From contig JALSNH010000275.1 of NCBI GenBank assembly GCA_026987085.1, positions 1 to 6,242 of the forward strand: a stretch of DNA of 6,242 bases. Direction: 5' to 3'. The notes under the pieces were generated by a model that saw only the letters and a program-made list of their open reading frames with translations, ran no database searches and was not told the origin of the DNA. This DNA is from Aquificota bacterium (GTDB taxonomy: Bacteria; Aquificota; Aquificia; Aquificales; QOAS01). Below are positions 5,305-6,242 of the stretch, piece after piece (within the stretch, counting starts at the first letter, position 1; every line of letters begins with the position of its first letter). The translations under genes were made by a program, and so were the position numbers.

Positions 5305-6242
5305 AAAGGCTTTTTATAAATCTTTTGGCTCCGTAAAGGAAAATATTCTTAAAGTCTATTTCACCTTGAAGGAATTTAAAAAACTTTTCCAAATCCTCAG
5401 AACGGGCGTTTTTAAACATAAAACCTTGAAAGTTGTAGGCTAAAAAAGCCGTTAGGTATCCGTACAGGAACTCCATTTCAAGAGGTTTTACCTTCTTTTT
5501 ATAACACTTTTGGGGATTTTCGGAAGTTAGACAATCGGCCAGAATGTGGGCTTGCCGAACCGAGTAGTAGATACCTTCGCCAAGGAGGGCATCGGTTGCT
5601 CCCGAAGCGTCTCCTAAGAGAAATATATTTCCTTCACCCTTTAACAGTTTTCCTTTGGAAGTTGGTATGAACCACCCTTTAAGGGAGAGAATTTTTCCTC
5701 CACTCAAAAGGGGATGCTTGTCTATATATTCCTTCAGTAGGTCTCGAAGGTTTTTTATCTCCCTTTTTAGGGAAGCTATTCCTACACTCACCTTGCCCTC
5801 ACCTTTGGGAAAAATCCAACCGTAGCCCCACTTTACCAGACCTATATCTATAAATACCTCATCGGAGGGAACCTTATCTGTTTCTACTACAGCCTCCACA
5901 ACCGGAACGGGATTTCTATCGATACCCAAAACTTTTAAAGTTCTACTCAATGCACCATCTGCCCCTACGAGATAGCGGGTTTTATAACTTCCTTTAGAAG
6001 TTTCTACCTCTACCCAATCTCCAAAGTGGTTTCTGAAATTCAGAAACTTTTCCCCAAAAAGGAGTTTTGTTCCCTCATCTTGCGCCTTTAAGGTGAGAAA
6101 TAGGTCGAAAGAAGACCTATCGACGATTTTCACAACCGGTTTTTCCGAACGGGCGGAAATATACTTTTCACCCCTCCAACCCAAGTTTCCACCGTAAATA
6201 TCGTTTAAAACGGAATTCTCCCAGTTTTCCGGAAGGTAGGGA
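5294..6242 (-). CDS. Geranylgeranyl-reductase-family FAD oxidoreductase, C-terminal part (runs off right edge)
   Basis: Of this gene 315 codons are visible; the reading frame stays open to 6242, so the N-terminus with the expected GxGxxG dinucleotide-binding fold is outside. A TTG at 6182-6184 exists but is internal: upstream in-frame residues (PENWENSVLNDIYGG) continue the homology. Visible motifs, numbered from the right edge, are RYLVGADGALSR with GADG at about 93-96, GYGWIFPKGEGKVSVGI from about 139 (the family's W-FPK block), and FLLGDASGATDALLGEGIYY with the second FAD motif GD at about 210-211. The family includes geranylgeranyl reductases that saturate prenyl chains and related flavin oxidoreductases. 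The substrate here is unknown; lipid or quinone side chains are guesses. The C-terminus is basic and aromatic (AKRFIKSLFRL), perhaps membrane-associated. The stop overlaps the murF 3' end by 11 bp. Confidence 0.85.
   Translation of the reverse strand, partial: PYLPENWENSVLNDIYGGNLGWRGEKYISARSEKPVVKIVDRSSFDLFLTLKAQDEGTKLLFGEKFLNFRNHFGDWVEVETSKGSYKTRYLVGADGALSRTLKVLGIDRNPVPVVEAVVETDKVPSDEVFIDIGLVKWGYGWIFPKGEGKVSVGIASLKREIKNLRDLLKEYIDKHPLLSGGKILSLKGWFIPTSKGKLLKGEGNIFLLGDASGATDALLGEGIYYSVRQAHILADCLTSENPQKCYKKKVKPLEMEFLYGYLTAFLAYNFQGFMFKNARSEDLEKFFKFLQGEIDFKNIFLYGAKRFIKSLFRL

Noticed and set aside
6182..6184. TTG as the true start of the flavoprotein gene
   Set aside because: The frame stays open to the right edge with family-like residues, and the FAD-binding N-terminus would otherwise be missing; the gene is cut by the window.

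Overview
The window reads as ordinary chromosomal DNA of a thermophilic bacterium. My best guess is the phylum Aquificota, perhaps a Desulfurobacterium/Thermovibrio relative. The reasons are an archaeal-type S-adenosylmethionine synthetase in an otherwise bacterial gene set, a stand-alone Pol I-type 5'-3' exonuclease without a polymerase domain, lysine/glutamate-rich proteins and AT-rich spacers. This assignment is inference. No mobile element, CRISPR array, tRNA or rRNA was seen, and no spacer reaches 300 bp.

Layout, left to right. The 5' end of aspS (minus) runs off the left edge. A 76-bp spacer with small repeats and dyads separates it from metK (minus, archaeal-type MAT, TTG start with a strong Shine-Dalgarno). 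metK is divergent from acpS (plus) across only 48 bp. That spacer holds a perfect TATAAT for metK, and a near-perfect 23-bp palindrome covers both this -10 and the acpS start codon. acpS converges with, and overlaps by 20 bp, a sigma-70 family gene (minus) that lacks region 1.1 and carries an apparent insertion in region 3. A 102-bp spacer with a candidate promoter and two perfect inverted repeats leads to the stand-alone 5'-3' exonuclease gene (minus). A 140-bp divergent spacer with a long-range inverted repeat separates that gene from murF (plus). murF converges with, and overlaps by 11 bp, a geranylgeranyl-reductase-family flavoprotein gene (minus) that runs off the right edge.

The genes are housekeeping: tRNA charging (AspS), methyl-donor synthesis (MetK), acyl-carrier-protein activation (AcpS), transcription initiation (sigma factor), primer or flap removal in replication and repair (exonuclease), peptidoglycan precursor synthesis (MurF) and probably prenyl or lipid reduction (the flavoprotein). 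They do not form one pathway. Packing is very tight, so all four spacers probably carry dense regulatory information, and these are the most interesting parts. I found no convincing new multi-gene system. The best leads are the shared metK/acpS palindrome, the sigma-factor insertion and its dyad-flanked promoter, the exonuclease/murF spacer element, and a MurF that lacks the usual Asn pair of its ATP-site motif.
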